The notes beneath the pieces are model-generated. The model did not search any database and was not told the DNA's origin. It saw only the letters and a list, made by a program, of their open reading frames with translations. Of a stretch of DNA of 64,000 bases, positions 25,195 to 40,889 are shown in pieces. Made by a program: the position numbers and the translations under genes. Position 1 is the first letter of the stretch; every line of letters begins with the position of its first letter. Source of the stretch: Micromonospora matsumotoense (GTDB lineage: Bacteria > Actinomycetota > Actinomycetes > Mycobacteriales > Micromonosporaceae); the NCBI RefSeq assembly GCF_900091525.1, contig NZ_FMCU01000002.1, forward strand, positions 702,268 through 766,267, in the 5' to 3' direction.

Positions 25195-28148
25195 CAGGCG
25201 ACGGCTCCGGCGGTGGGGGCGGGCAGATAGACGTAGGCACCGAGCACGTCGGCGCCGTCCTGGGCGGTGACGGTGAGGCCACGGACGATCTCGCCGGAGG
25301 CGCTGCGCACCCGGCGGTGCGAGGCGAGCAGTTCGGCGGCCAACTCCTCGCCGTACCCCTTGAGGTGGTCGGCGACGGCGGGCAGGTCGTCGAGGATCTG
25401 CCGCATGGTGCGTTCGCCGAAGCCGGGGTCGGTGTTGGCGTCGGCGGTGGCGTCGAGCAGCGCCAGGGCGTCGTCGGGGGGCAGCCAGCGGGCGTTGGCG
25501 GGTGCACCGGCGAAGGCGAGCAGCCGGGCGTCCTCGGCGACGAGTTGCCGGGTGCCGGTGCGCGACGGCAGGGTGAGGTGGAACCGGTAGCGGACCACCA
25601 GCAGCGTGGTACGACCGGTGACCGCCCGGGTCCGGATGACGCCACAGCGCCGGGCCGGGCGGGGGCCGGTGGCCTGCTCGTCGAGGGCGGCGTTGAGGAC
25701 GTACCCGGCGAGTGCCACCACCGCCGGGTCGGTGCGCACCAGTGCGGCCTCACCCCGGTCGACGGCGGCCATGCTGCGGAACGGGACCGGTCGGCCGAGT
25801 TCGACCACGTCACCGCCGAGCACCGGGGCCAGGGCGTCACGCAGGCCGGCGGGGGTGCCGCTGACATCCGCGGTGAAGTCGCCCGGTCGCGCCGGGTCGT
25901 CGCGCAGCACCCCGTCGAGCGCCCGCAACGACTGGCGTACGAAGGATCGGATCTCCCCCGCGCGGCCGAGAGTGTCGCGGACGGCGGCGACCTCGCGGGC
26001 CACCTCCTCCGGCCGGATGGTGTGCTGGGCGAACCGCGACCGGGACGTCTTCTCCCGCTCGGCGGCCGACTGCCAGTCGGCGGCCAGGGTGGCGGCCCTA
26101 CGGTCGATGGCGCGGTATTCGTCGGCGTCGAAGAGGCTGCCCTGCTCGCCGCGTTCGACCTGCTGGCCGCGCAGCAGCACCCACTCGACGATCGCGTCGG
26201 TCACCCCCGACGATGCCTCGTCGGGCACCGACACGGAGACACCGAGGTCCTTGCGGATCTGCCGGTGTTTCCTGATCAGGACGTCGAGGACCTTGCCGTC
26301 GATGCCGTTGTCACCGCCGTAGAGGGTGATGACCTTGACGACGGTGCGTTTCTGGCCGAACCGGTCCACCCGGCCCTCCCGTTGATCGTGGCGGGTGGGG
26401 TTCCAGGCCAGGTCATAGTGGACGACGGCATCAAAATGGTGTTGCAGGTTCACCCCCTCGGAGAGGCAGTCGGTGGCGACCAGCACCCGGCGGGCGGCCT
26501 GGTCGTCGCCCGCCGCCACGGCGAGCTTCTCGATGCGGTCGATGCGCTGCTGCGGGGAGAGCGTGCCGGTGACCGCGTGCACCACAGTCTTCTTGCCGAG
26601 CTTGCCGTCGAGGTGCTCGGCGACATACTCGGCAGTGGGGATGTAACGGCAGAAGACGATCGGGTGATAACCGTCCTTGAGCAGCGCCTTCAGGTGGGTG
26701 ACCAGGGCGGCGAGCTTGCGGTCCTCGGTCGGCCCCTCCAGCTTCGCCGCCTGCTCGGCCAACTCGGCCAGCCGCGCTCCCGCGCGGTCGCCGCCGCCGG
26801 CCGGGTCCACACCGCCGGTCGCCGCGCCGGGGGCGACGTCGAGCCCTTCGAGAGCGTCGTTGTCCGAAGAGTCGCTGGTCAGCGGAGCGCCGAGCCGGTC
26901 GGCCTCCTCGGCGCTGCCGGCCGCCACGGTCGCCGACCGGGTACGCAGGGTCTGCGCGGCGGCACGCGGCGACGACACCAGCGACCGCAGCAGCGCGATC
27001 GCCGACCACCAGGCGATCCGGGCCTCCCGCCGCCCCTGCCGGTCCGCGGCGGTCACCCGCTCACTGGCGTACGCGATGGCGTCGTCGAGCAGCGCCCGGT
27101 AGGCCGGGGACAACTTGTACGTCTCGTCCTTGAAGTGCCGGTCGGCCGGGAACGACGTCGTCTCGGCGAGACTGTCGTCGGCCAGCCCGTCGTCCCGGGT
27201 GAGATATTGCCGCACGTCGGCGCGCTTGCGGTGCACGAAGTAGGGGGCCAGTGCCCGGCGGCCCGCGTCGGAGCTCAGGTCGACGGCGGCGAGTTCCGGC
27301 CTGACCAGGCCGAGCAGGTTGCGGAAGGAGCCCTCCTTGCCGCTGTGCGGGGTGGCGGTCACCAGCAGCAGGTGCCGCTCGGGGTCGGCGGCGACCCGCT
27401 GGAGCAGTTCGAAGCGGAGCTGGTTCTGGGCGGAGGTGTTGTCGTCGGCCGCCACACAGGTGTGCGCCTCGTCGACGATGACCACGTCGGGGCAGTGCCG
27501 GACGAAGTCGTCGCGGTGCCGGGTCGACTTGATGAAGTCGGTGGAGACGATCACGTACGGGTGCCGGTCGAACAACGACTGGCCCAGGTCCAGGGCGCGT
27601 TCCAACCGGGACACCGTGGAGGCGAGGACCAGCTCGGCGTCGATGCCGAACTTGCTGCGCAGCTCCCCCTGCCACTGCTCGGCCAGCGCGGGTGAGCAGA
27701 GCACGGCGAGCCGGCGGGCGCTGCCCTGGGCGAGCAGCTCGGTGGCGATCAGGCCCGCCTCGACGGTCTTGCCGATGCCCACATCGTCCGAGATCAGTAT
27801 CCGGACGGTCCTCTGCCGCAGCGCCATCATCAACGGCACGAGCTGATAGGCGCGCGGCTCGACGGCGATGCCGGCGAGGGACCGGAACGGGCCGGCACCG
27901 GAGCGGAACCCGATCCGCAACGCGGAACGCAGCAGGCCGGCGGCCTGGGCGTCACCCAGGTCGGCCGGCGACGGGTCGGCGAACCGCGCGCCGGTGACCC
28001 GCTCGAAGGCGGGGAAGACCGCCGCGACGTCGTCGTCCGCACCGCCCAGGGGGCGCAACACGAGCATGTCGGGTGCGCTCTCCGGCAGTACGACCCAGTC
28101 GCGGCCCCGGGCGGAGACCAACGTGCCGGCGCTGAAGGGGGTGGTCAT
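25194..28148 (-). CDS. SNF2-like superfamily 2 helicase, DrmD-like
   Basis: 984 residues. The start LVSARGRDWVVLPES resembles the N-terminus of DrmD-type helicases. Walker A DDVGIGKTVEAGL is near residue 123, DEAH box VIVDEAHTC near 224, VTATPHSGKEG is motif III, and REGRVDRFGQKRTV motif VI is near residue 593. The last 350 residues are an unassigned beta-rich domain. Such enzymes translocate along double-stranded DNA and in DISARM act with the methylase and DrmAB. It is separated from the giant kinase-helicase gene by 99 bases and coupled by overlap to the methylase gene. DrmD identity rests on motif order and context. Confidence 0.85.
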   Translation of the reverse strand: MTTPFSAGTLVSARGRDWVVLPESAPDMLVLRPLGGADDDVAAVFPAFERVTGARFADPSPADLGDAQAAGLLRSALRIGFRSGAGPFRSLAGIAVEPRAYQLVPLMMALRQRTVRILISDDVGIGKTVEAGLIATELLAQGSARRLAVLCSPALAEQWQGELRSKFGIDAELVLASTVSRLERALDLGQSLFDRHPYVIVSTDFIKSTRHRDDFVRHCPDVVIVDEAHTCVAADDNTSAQNQLRFELLQRVAADPERHLLLVTATPHSGKEGSFRNLLGLVRPELAAVDLSSDAGRRALAPYFVHRKRADVRQYLTRDDGLADDSLAETTSFPADRHFKDETYKLSPAYRALLDDAIAYASERVTAADRQGRREARIAWWSAIALLRSLVSSPRAAAQTLRTRSATVAAGSAEEADRLGAPLTSDSSDNDALEGLDVAPGAATGGVDPAGGGDRAGARLAELAEQAAKLEGPTEDRKLAALVTHLKALLKDGYHPIVFCRYIPTAEYVAEHLDGKLGKKTVVHAVTGTLSPQQRIDRIEKLAVAAGDDQAARRVLVATDCLSEGVNLQHHFDAVVHYDLAWNPTRHDQREGRVDRFGQKRTVVKVITLYGGDNGIDGKVLDVLIRKHRQIRKDLGVSVSVPDEASSGVTDAIVEWVLLRGQQVERGEQGSLFDADEYRAIDRRAATLAADWQSAAEREKTSRSRFAQHTIRPEEVAREVAAVRDTLGRAGEIRSFVRQSLRALDGVLRDDPARPGDFTADVSGTPAGLRDALAPVLGGDVVELGRPVPFRSMAAVDRGEAALVRTDPAVVALAGYVLNAALDEQATGPRPARRCGVIRTRAVTGRTTLLVVRYRFHLTLPSRTGTRQLVAEDARLLAFAGAPANARWLPPDDALALLDATADANTDPGFGERTMRQILDDLPAVADHLKGYGEELAAELLASHRRVRSASGEIVRGLTVTAQDGADVLGAYVYLPAPTAGAVA

Positions 28149-28247
28149 GAAGGGGTCCTCGCACAGTCTGCGGTGTCGGGAAGGTCCCCCTCCTGCGCGT
28201 GGGGCGACAGGAGAGGTCGCTTGTTCACATCGGGGGGGTGGGTGGGG

Positions 28248-34706
<6,459 letters not shown>

Positions 34707-35314
34707 GACTTGACAGCGCTACCGCCGCTCCACTCAGTGGAACGCCCAACGAGCGGATGCCGCGTCCATCAATCATCGATGATCAACCTTGGGCATTTCC
34801 ACCGCTGCGAACAGCAGTTATTCGGATGTCGCCGGCATGGAGGCCTGGTGGATCGGAAAGATGACGGCAGTCCATGGCGGTCAGGATCCGGGGGATGGGC
34901 CCTCCCCGGGCGGAGTCACCTCCCCGCGCTCCCACCGCTTGGAGACAGCTGTCGGATTATCGACTCGACGGCCCGCCTACTCGACGGCCCCTCCCGTCGG
35001 TCGTCGCCCGGAGCACCCGAGTCGGGAACGACGGGTCAGCGCCATGAGCGCCGCCGGTGTTCATGGATGATGCCGGCACAGACCTAGAGCGAGCCCAGCG
35101 CACTGACATTTGCGCAGCTCATCAGCATGATCAAACAGGCGCTTGTCCATGATCGGACAGCCGCAACCCTGGCCTGACCTGAGCTGGAGTGCCTACCGTT
35201 TACCTCATAAAGGGGCATTGATCAGATTCAACCGGCAAGTTGCTTCTGATCACCAAATTTACCCCTTTACTGCCACACCGCCGCACCCCTGCGGCGCCAC
35301 CCGAAGGAGGCACC
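34707..35314. other. Intergenic region without a supported gene
   Basis: About 600 bases between the giant defence gene (minus) and a small surface-like protein gene (plus). Short frames exist but lack ribosome sites and protein-like composition. The right part (35180-35260) is AT-richer and should contain the promoter of the next gene. I see no tRNA or clear repeat. Confidence 0.4.
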
Positions 35315-35716
35315 ATGTCCACCGAGTCCGCCAAGAAAGCCGACCAACCCGCCCCGAGCGCCAGTGACATCGCCGAGGCCACCGCGCTCCTGGTCCCCGC
35401 CACCTCGGCCGGCATGCCGCCGACCGCGCAGCTCTTCTGGGCTGTGGTCGCGTCGAACGGCGTGCTGAACCGCGGGTTCGGGGTGGTTTCGTCCACCCGC
35501 GTCGCCGTGGGGCAGTACCAGGTGGTGTTCAGCCACGACGTGACCCGCTCCGCCTATGTGGGGAGCATCGGCCTGACCGGTGCCGTCGGGGCCTCGCCCA
35601 GCGGTGAGATCGCGGTGGTCGGCCGGTTCGGCGTGCCGAACGGCGTGTTCGTCCAGACGTTCACCTCGGCGGGAGTCGCCGCCGACCGGGCGTTCCACCT
35701 GACGATCTCGTCGTGA
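35315..35716 (+). CDS. Small beta-rich hypothetical protein
   Basis: 133 residues, ATG with GAAGGAGG ideally placed. Residues 1-35 are a flexible Lys/Ala/Pro segment without a classical signal peptide. The rest is beta-strand-rich with the pattern LFWAVVASNGVLNRGFGVVSS, RSAYVGSIGLTG, and GVFVQTFTSAGVAADRAFHL (shown piecewise), a repeat-like beta sandwich that I recall from other actinomycete proteins of unknown role. It is convergent with the methylase at 35763. Confidence 0.6.
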   Translation: MSTESAKKADQPAPSASDIAEATALLVPATSAGMPPTAQLFWAVVASNGVLNRGFGVVSSTRVAVGQYQVVFSHDVTRSAYVGSIGLTGAVGASPSGEIAVVGRFGVPNGVFVQTFTSAGVAADRAFHLTISS

Positions 35717-35762
35717 CGCCAGCGCATCCAGGTCCCCGTCACCCCCGGGTGGCGGGGACCGC

Positions 35763-37727
35763 TCACGTCGGCCGAATCGCGCCCCGGGCCAGCCCGTCCG
35801 CGGTGAGCTGCACCAGTTCCGCCCCCAGCGTCGCCGCCTGCCGCAGCGCCTGCTCGAAGGCGTCCAGCCGCCGGGCCGCCTCGCCGTACGCCCGCTGCTC
35901 CGGCAGCCCCAGCCGACGCACCGACGCCCGCCGGATGTCGAACCGCAGCGTCCCGGACAGGCTCGACGCCTGCCTCTCGTTGGCCGACGTGCGCAACTGC
36001 CCGGCCAGGAACCACGGGTCCAGTGCCCCCGGATCGGGCCGCAACAGATAGAGGTTGCGCCCCAGCAGCGTCCCCGTCGTGGTGACCACCCGCGCGGTGA
36101 GCTGCTGGGCGACCACCGGCACCACCACGTCCCCCACCTCGAGGGGGATCTGCTGGCCGTACCGGTCGTCGATCCGGCCGGAGGCCTGCGCACCGGCGAG
36201 CACATCCCCGACGGTGAGCACGGGCGGCCCGTCCGGGGCCGGCTCCGATACGCCGGCCCGCACCGGTCCGAGCAGGTGCAGCGCGCCGGCCCGGAGCAGT
36301 TCCCCGACGGTGAGGAACTGCCCGGCCGCCCCGTCCGGTGCGGGGGTGGCCGGCGGTATCAGCGCCGGCAGTGCGGCGACGACGGCGGCCAGCCGCTCCC
36401 GGGTGCGTGTCAACTGCGCCCCCGAAACCTCGCTGCCGATGGCCGGTTGCCGGCGCGCGGGCGTCAGGTCCACCTCCTCGTCGAGCAGCTCGATCACCGG
36501 GATCGTACGGGCGAAACCGGCCTGGTCGACCTCGGCGTCCGGCATGGCGTCGAAGTCCCGCCACACGCCCAGCACCCGGGGGGCGGTCTCGGCCAGCTCG
36601 CCACCGGCTGCGTCGACCAGCAGCACCCGGGCCGGCGGCGACGCCTCCGTCGCGGCCCGCCGCAACACCCACAGGTGCAGCGGTACACCGTGCGCCGCGG
36701 CCACCCCTGGCGGGAGCGCGATCACCGCGCGCAGGTGGCCTCGACGCAGGAGTTCGCCACGGATGCGTTTGCCGGCCCGGCGGCTGGCCACCGTGGGCGG
36801 CATCAACAGCACCGCGTGCCCGCCGACCCGCAGGTGCGCCAGGGCGTGCTGCACCCAGGCCAGCTCCGGTTCGGTACGCGGGGTGGTGCCGACGATCCAG
36901 CGAGGGTCGTGGCCCAGCTCGTCGTCGCCCCAGTTGGTGGCCCCGAACGGGGGGTGGCAGACGACAGCGTCGACCGGCTGGCAGGCGAACGCGTCGGCGC
37001 GCAACGAGTCACCGGTGCGCACCTCGCCGGGCACGTCCCGCAGGGCCAACCACAGTCCGGCGAGCGCGGCGAGGTCCGCGTCGATCTCCTGCCCGTAGGC
37101 GGCGGCACAGCCGGCACGGGCGGCGGCCCGCAGGGTGGCCCCGGAGCCGACGGCCGGGTCGAGGACACTGCCGCCACCCACGGCGGCGAGCCCGACCATC
37201 AGGTCGGCCAGGTCGTCCGGGGTGGCGAGGGGACGGCCAGGGCCGGGTCCGGAGAACCGCTGCCACAGCTCGTCGAAGGCGTCCGGCACGCCCCGGTCGT
37301 CAGCGAGGGCGTCGAGGTCGGCCAGCAGCGCGGCAGGAAGCGAGTCCGCGGACGGTATGGCGGCGGACCAGGGGCCGGCGGGCGGCACCGCATCGGGCTG
37401 CGGGTCGGTGGGAGGCGGGGTGGTCTCCCGGGCAGGGTGGTGGCGGGCGAGCAGTCTCGCGCCGACGGCGGCGAGGGCGGCGGCCGGGGAGTCGCCGGCC
37501 GCCGCGAGGTGTCGCCAGAGCCGGTCGGCGGTGTCGAGATCGGGCAGCTTGCCCTGGCCGCGCAGCCACTGTTCGACCTCGATCAGGTCGAACTCGGGGC
37601 TGGCTGCGGAGCCACCCACCGGGGCGGGGAAGTCGGGGTGCCGCTTGCGCCAGTTGCTGACGGCGGCCCGGCCCACCCCGGCGAGCCGGGCGATCTCCGC
37701 TGCCGTCACGGTCGGTGTCTCCTGCAT
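35763..37727 (-). CDS. Type I-like N6-adenine methylase with substituted catalytic motif
   Basis: 654 residues. Residues 1-60 form a helix-turn-helix (TAAEIARLAGVGRAAVSNW). Motif I VLDPAVGSGATL is near residue 192. Motif IV, normally (N/D)PP(F/Y/W), reads VVCHPPFGATNWGDDELG near 257, with His replacing the catalytic Asn. The C-terminus (about 470-654) resembles a HsdS-type TRD (TVGDVLAGAQASGRIDDRYG, then LYLLRPDPGALDPWFLAGQL). It is transcribed divergently from the TIGR04141-like gene across 106 bases. The His change suggests either altered chemistry or a DNA-reading, non-methylating protein. HsdM-like family is firm; activity is in doubt. Confidence 0.8.
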   Translation of the reverse strand: MQETPTVTAAEIARLAGVGRAAVSNWRKRHPDFPAPVGGSAASPEFDLIEVEQWLRGQGKLPDLDTADRLWRHLAAAGDSPAAALAAVGARLLARHHPARETTPPPTDPQPDAVPPAGPWSAAIPSADSLPAALLADLDALADDRGVPDAFDELWQRFSGPGPGRPLATPDDLADLMVGLAAVGGGSVLDPAVGSGATLRAAARAGCAAAYGQEIDADLAALAGLWLALRDVPGEVRTGDSLRADAFACQPVDAVVCHPPFGATNWGDDELGHDPRWIVGTTPRTEPELAWVQHALAHLRVGGHAVLLMPPTVASRRAGKRIRGELLRRGHLRAVIALPPGVAAAHGVPLHLWVLRRAATEASPPARVLLVDAAGGELAETAPRVLGVWRDFDAMPDAEVDQAGFARTIPVIELLDEEVDLTPARRQPAIGSEVSGAQLTRTRERLAAVVAALPALIPPATPAPDGAAGQFLTVGELLRAGALHLLGPVRAGVSEPAPDGPPVLTVGDVLAGAQASGRIDDRYGQQIPLEVGDVVVPVVAQQLTARVVTTTGTLLGRNLYLLRPDPGALDPWFLAGQLRTSANERQASSLSGTLRFDIRRASVRRLGLPEQRAYGEAARRLDAFEQALRQAATLGAELVQLTADGLARGAIRPT

Positions 37728-37771
37728 CTTCGCATGATGCCACAGCCGTCAAACGTCATGCTCGTTGACAG

Positions 37772-37792
37772 TGTTCACGGATAATGTGAACA
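37772..37792. promoter_or_regulatory. Inverted-repeat operator candidate between divergent defence genes
   Basis: The sequence is TGTTCAC, a 7-base spacer GGATAAT, then GTGAACA: perfect 7-bp arms, in the 106 bases between the two divergent starts (37727 and 37834). TTGACA overlaps its left edge and TAATGT its centre, so a bound protein could block a promoter. The methylase's own N-terminal helix-turn-helix is one possible binder. Confidence 0.5.
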
Positions 37793-37833
37793 TGTTCCCC
37801 GCAACACCCTGAACCACGATGAGGAGCGCGAAG

Positions 37834-39594
37834 ATGCGTCACGCCCAGCACCACCGGACGACCGGCCCGACCCCCCGCCCCGGCGCCCGGGACGACTCCC
37901 GCCGACCCGGCAACACCCAGCCTCCCCTCTTCGCGCACCCGGTGCCCGCACCACCGCCGGGGACCTACCTGACGACCGTCTACCGACTCCGGGTCGACCC
38001 GACCGCCGCCGGCCTGACCCGGGCGCTCCACCGTCAGTACCTGGTGGACAGCGGCTTCCCGGTCAACACCCGGCAGGTCGCCGGAGCGCCCGCGCTGCTG
38101 GTGCACGGCACCGTGCCCCGCCCCCGCGCCGACTGGTGCGACGTCCTCACCGGACTCACCGGCCGCGAGGTCGACCTCGGCCACAGCAGCGGTGGCGGGT
38201 TGCTCCTGCTCGCCGTCGACGACCAGGCGTACGCCCTCACCTACGGCACGCTGGGCCGGCACATGATCGACCAGGGGGCGGTCGACCCCACGTTCGGGGT
38301 CTCCTTCGCCGTACGCGCACTGTTGCCCAGCGAGATCCGCCAGGTTCGGCGGCGGATGATCGGCACCAGCGGACGGGTGGACCGCAGCCTCGTCCCGGCC
38401 GGCCAGCCCATCCGCAAGTTCGGCATCGACAAGTGGGGCGAGATCGTCGGCCAGCTCTGCGGCCCGACCGACAACCCGAACCTGACCGTGTGCCGTCGCA
38501 CCGGCCGGCCCACCCGGATCGAGGGCGGCGACGCACTACGCATCCACCTCGCCGTGCAGCCCGCCGCGCTGCTCGCCGACCTGCGGGAGATCGACCGGGT
38601 CTGCCGGCAGGAGTCGCCGCTGGCCGACCTGGCCTTCGTCACCCAGATCCGGCCGGTCTCCTCCCGGGACCCCCGGTTGCCCGCGCTCGCCGCCGAGTTG
38701 GACGCGCGGCTCGGCCAGCCCGACCCGGCGCACCTCGGGATGGCCGTCCCCGGCGATCTCGTCGCGGACATCGAGGACGTCCGGTCCTACCGGATCCAGG
38801 TCCCGAAGTCCGGCCGCCGGGCCACCCTCACCCCCGAGCTGGACCTGCCCGCCCTGCTGGCCCACACCCGTCGGGCGTCCGACGGTGACCGGTGGTCCGG
38901 GCTCCAGCGGGGACGGATCACCCTCTGCGCCGACGCGGGTGGCACCGAGGAACTGGTCTCGATGCCGGCCTCCCGCTGGATCACCGCCGAGGTGGCGGTC
39001 GGCACGAGCCACCTGCTGCTACACGAGGGCGGCTGGTACGAGATCGGCGACCGGCACCGCGAGTTCCTGCACCAGGAGATCGCCGGGATCCTGGCCCGCC
39101 CCTGCGGCACCGCCCTGCCGCCGTGGACGTCCGACCTACCCGACGAGGACGCCTACAACCGGGCCGCCGCCGACCGCGACCCCCGCCTGGTCCTGCTGGA
39201 CAAGAAGCTGCTCCGCACGGCTCAGCACCGGCGCGGCATCGAGGCCTGCGACCTGCTCGGCCCGGATGGCGAGCTGATCCACGTCAAGCGCGCCTCCGGC
39301 AGTTCCCCGCTGAGCCACCTCTTCGCCCAGGGTGCCGCCTCGGTGGACGCCCTGCGTTACGAGGCGGACGCCCGGGAGCGGCTCGCCGAACTGGTCCGGC
39401 GGCAGCCCCACGGCCGGGAGATCGGTGCGGACTTCCGACCCCGCAAGGTGATCTACGCGATCGCCCTGGGCAGTGGCCGGGCCGTCACCGTCGGCACGCT
39501 GTTCACCTTCGCCCAGGTGGCGCTCTACCGGGCGGTGAAGGCGCTGCGTGCCGAGGACGTCGACGTCGAGGTCGTCGGCATCCCCGCCACCTGA
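37834..39594 (+). CDS. TIGR04141/DUF6119 family protein
   Basis: 586 residues from the ATG at 37834, chosen because GAGGAG lies eight bases upstream; ATG 37819 is an alternative. LTTVYRLRVDP opens the folded region, YAL TYG and FGVSFAVRALLPSEI follow, and near residue 490 IHVKRASGSSPLSHLFAQG matches the conserved C-terminal signature of this sporadically distributed family. The family has no proven biochemical role but occurs in genomic islands and defence neighbourhoods. It is divergent from a type I-like methylase, which suggests a functional pair. No signal peptide. Confidence 0.75.
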   Translation: MRHAQHHRTTGPTPRPGARDDSRRPGNTQPPLFAHPVPAPPPGTYLTTVYRLRVDPTAAGLTRALHRQYLVDSGFPVNTRQVAGAPALLVHGTVPRPRADWCDVLTGLTGREVDLGHSSGGGLLLLAVDDQAYALTYGTLGRHMIDQGAVDPTFGVSFAVRALLPSEIRQVRRRMIGTSGRVDRSLVPAGQPIRKFGIDKWGEIVGQLCGPTDNPNLTVCRRTGRPTRIEGGDALRIHLAVQPAALLADLREIDRVCRQESPLADLAFVTQIRPVSSRDPRLPALAAELDARLGQPDPAHLGMAVPGDLVADIEDVRSYRIQVPKSGRRATLTPELDLPALLAHTRRASDGDRWSGLQRGRITLCADAGGTEELVSMPASRWITAEVAVGTSHLLLHEGGWYEIGDRHREFLHQEIAGILARPCGTALPPWTSDLPDEDAYNRAAADRDPRLVLLDKKLLRTAQHRRGIEACDLLGPDGELIHVKRASGSSPLSHLFAQGAASVDALRYEADARERLAELVRRQPHGREIGADFRPRKVIYAIALGSGRAVTVGTLFTFAQVALYRAVKALRAEDVDVEVVGIPAT

Positions 39595-39636
39595 TCCACC
39601 TCCCACCTCAAGCCGATCTCACCCAGGAGGCGCGTG

Positions 39637-39792
39637 ATGAGTTCCGACGGCTCTCCCCCCGCTCCGCCGGGTCTCCCCCCGAAGATCATCGGGCCTGGTC
39701 CCGGTCTCACCCCGCCGACCGCCGACCCGGGCGAGCTCGACCTACGCGACCGGTGCAGGCGGGGGTCCACACCTACCGGGCGGGTCTGGTGA
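39637..39792 (+). CDS. Small Pro-rich ORF of unknown function
   Basis: 51 codons (start MSSDGSPPAPPGLPPK) with a good AGGAGG site, 42 bases after the DUF6119 gene. It is Pro/Gly-rich and ends after LRDRCRRGS...VW, overlapping the convergent gene end by 20 bases. The ribosome site is the only support; it could be a truncated remnant. Confidence 0.35.
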   Translation: MSSDGSPPAPPGLPPKIIGPGPGLTPPTADPGELDLRDRCRRGSTPTGRVW

Positions 39793-40105
39793 CCTGAGCG
39801 GGCGTGCGGCGGGTGCCGGTGACCGCGGTGCGGGGCAGTCGGCCCGCGCGGGAGTGACCGGCCAGGGTGTCGCCGTCCACCACCACGTCGAAGTCGAGGT
39901 GCAGGCGCATCGGCCGGGTCACCGACTGCCGCCAGGTCACCCGGTCTTCGACACAGGACAGTGCCGTCAGCGCCACGGTCTCCGACGCCGTCGACGCGGT
40001 GCCGGCGGGCACCCCGCCGGTGTCGTGGAAGACGTAGGTGGCGCGGAGCGTGCCGATGGGGGTCTTGAGGCTCACGTCCCAGGTGCCGATCACGGGATGT
40101 GCCAC
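39773..40105 (-). CDS. Small lipocalin-like hypothetical protein
   Basis: 110 residues from a GTG with GAGGAGG upstream. VIGTWDVSLKTPIGTLRATY and TLAGHSRAGRLPRTAVTGTRR (shown in parts) suggest a small beta-barrel domain of the lipocalin type, often seen next to metabolic or stress genes. No signal peptide. It lies 10 bases downstream of the DJ-1-like gene on the same strand, so the two are probably co-transcribed. Substrate unknown. Confidence 0.55.
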   Translation of the reverse strand: MAHPVIGTWDVSLKTPIGTLRATYVFHDTGGVPAGTASTASETVALTALSCVEDRVTWRQSVTRPMRLHLDFDVVVDGDTLAGHSRAGRLPRTAVTGTRRTPAQVTRPAR

Positions 40106-40115
40106 CGTTGCCTCC

Positions 40116-40769
40116 TCAGACCGTGACGGGTAGGTGGCCGGCGGCACGCCACACGGTGCCGCGTCGCTCGTACGCGAAGAGGATCTCCACGGCGTGCGCG
40201 ACCCGGGGACCGAACTCCCGGTCCAGGAGGTGCAGCCCGAGGTCCAGGCCGGAGGTGACGCCGCCGGAAGTGACGAGGTCGCCGTCGTCGACGACCCGCG
40301 CCGGCACCGCGCGCACGCCGGTGGCGTCGAGCGCGTCCATGCCGAGGTGGTGGGTCACCGCGTGGCGACCCTCGATCAGGCCGGCCATGGCCAGGGCGAG
40401 CGACCCGCCGCAGACGGCCGCCACCGTCACGTCGGGGTTGTCGAGGGCGGCGCGCAGCGGTACGGCCGCCGAGTCGGCGAACCGGGCCAGCAGCACGGGA
40501 ATCGTCGCCACGCCCTCGTCGGGGTCACCGGTGGTGGGTCCGCTGGCACCGGGCACCACGACGTAGCCGGGCCGGGCCGGGTCCAGCCGGGCGGTCGCGC
40601 GCAGCGTCAGGCCCCGGGTGCCGCCGACCACCTCCCGGGGGCCTTCGACCGAGACGAGTTCCACCGTCAGGGCACTCCCGGCGGCGTCGGCGCCGGCCGC
40701 CAGGACCTCGAAGGGCGCGATGACATCGAGCGGGTCGAACCCGTCGAACAACACGATCTGGATCAGCAT
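40116..40769 (-). CDS. DJ-1/PfpI family protein (isonitrile hydratase-like)
   Basis: 217 residues from ATG; the long frame extending upstream is not supported. It starts LIQIVLFDGFDPLDVIAPFE, has the nucleophile elbow VAAVCGGSLALAMAG with the catalytic Cys, and GVTSGLDLGLHL near the end. These match the DJ-1/PfpI superfamily, including isonitrile hydratase InhA. The reaction here is not known. It is divergent from an AraC regulator that carries a related N-terminal domain, a frequent regulator-target arrangement. Confidence 0.8.
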   Translation of the reverse strand: MLIQIVLFDGFDPLDVIAPFEVLAAGADAAGSALTVELVSVEGPREVVGGTRGLTLRATARLDPARPGYVVVPGASGPTTGDPDEGVATIPVLLARFADSAAVPLRAALDNPDVTVAAVCGGSLALAMAGLIEGRHAVTHHLGMDALDATGVRAVPARVVDDGDLVTSGGVTSGLDLGLHLLDREFGPRVAHAVEILFAYERRGTVWRAAGHLPVTV

Positions 40770-40889
40770 GTCCACGATCCTCGGCCTCGCCGCAGCCGCC
40801 GGCCAGTGGCAGGATTGCCATGGCCCGACGGCTTCTTGCCACCCCGCACGTTGCCGGGTGCCCGCCGTCGATCCGAAGGAGGTGCCGCT

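Noticed and set aside
25317..27695. 792-codon plus-strand frame
   Set aside because: Shadow of the DrmD-like gene.
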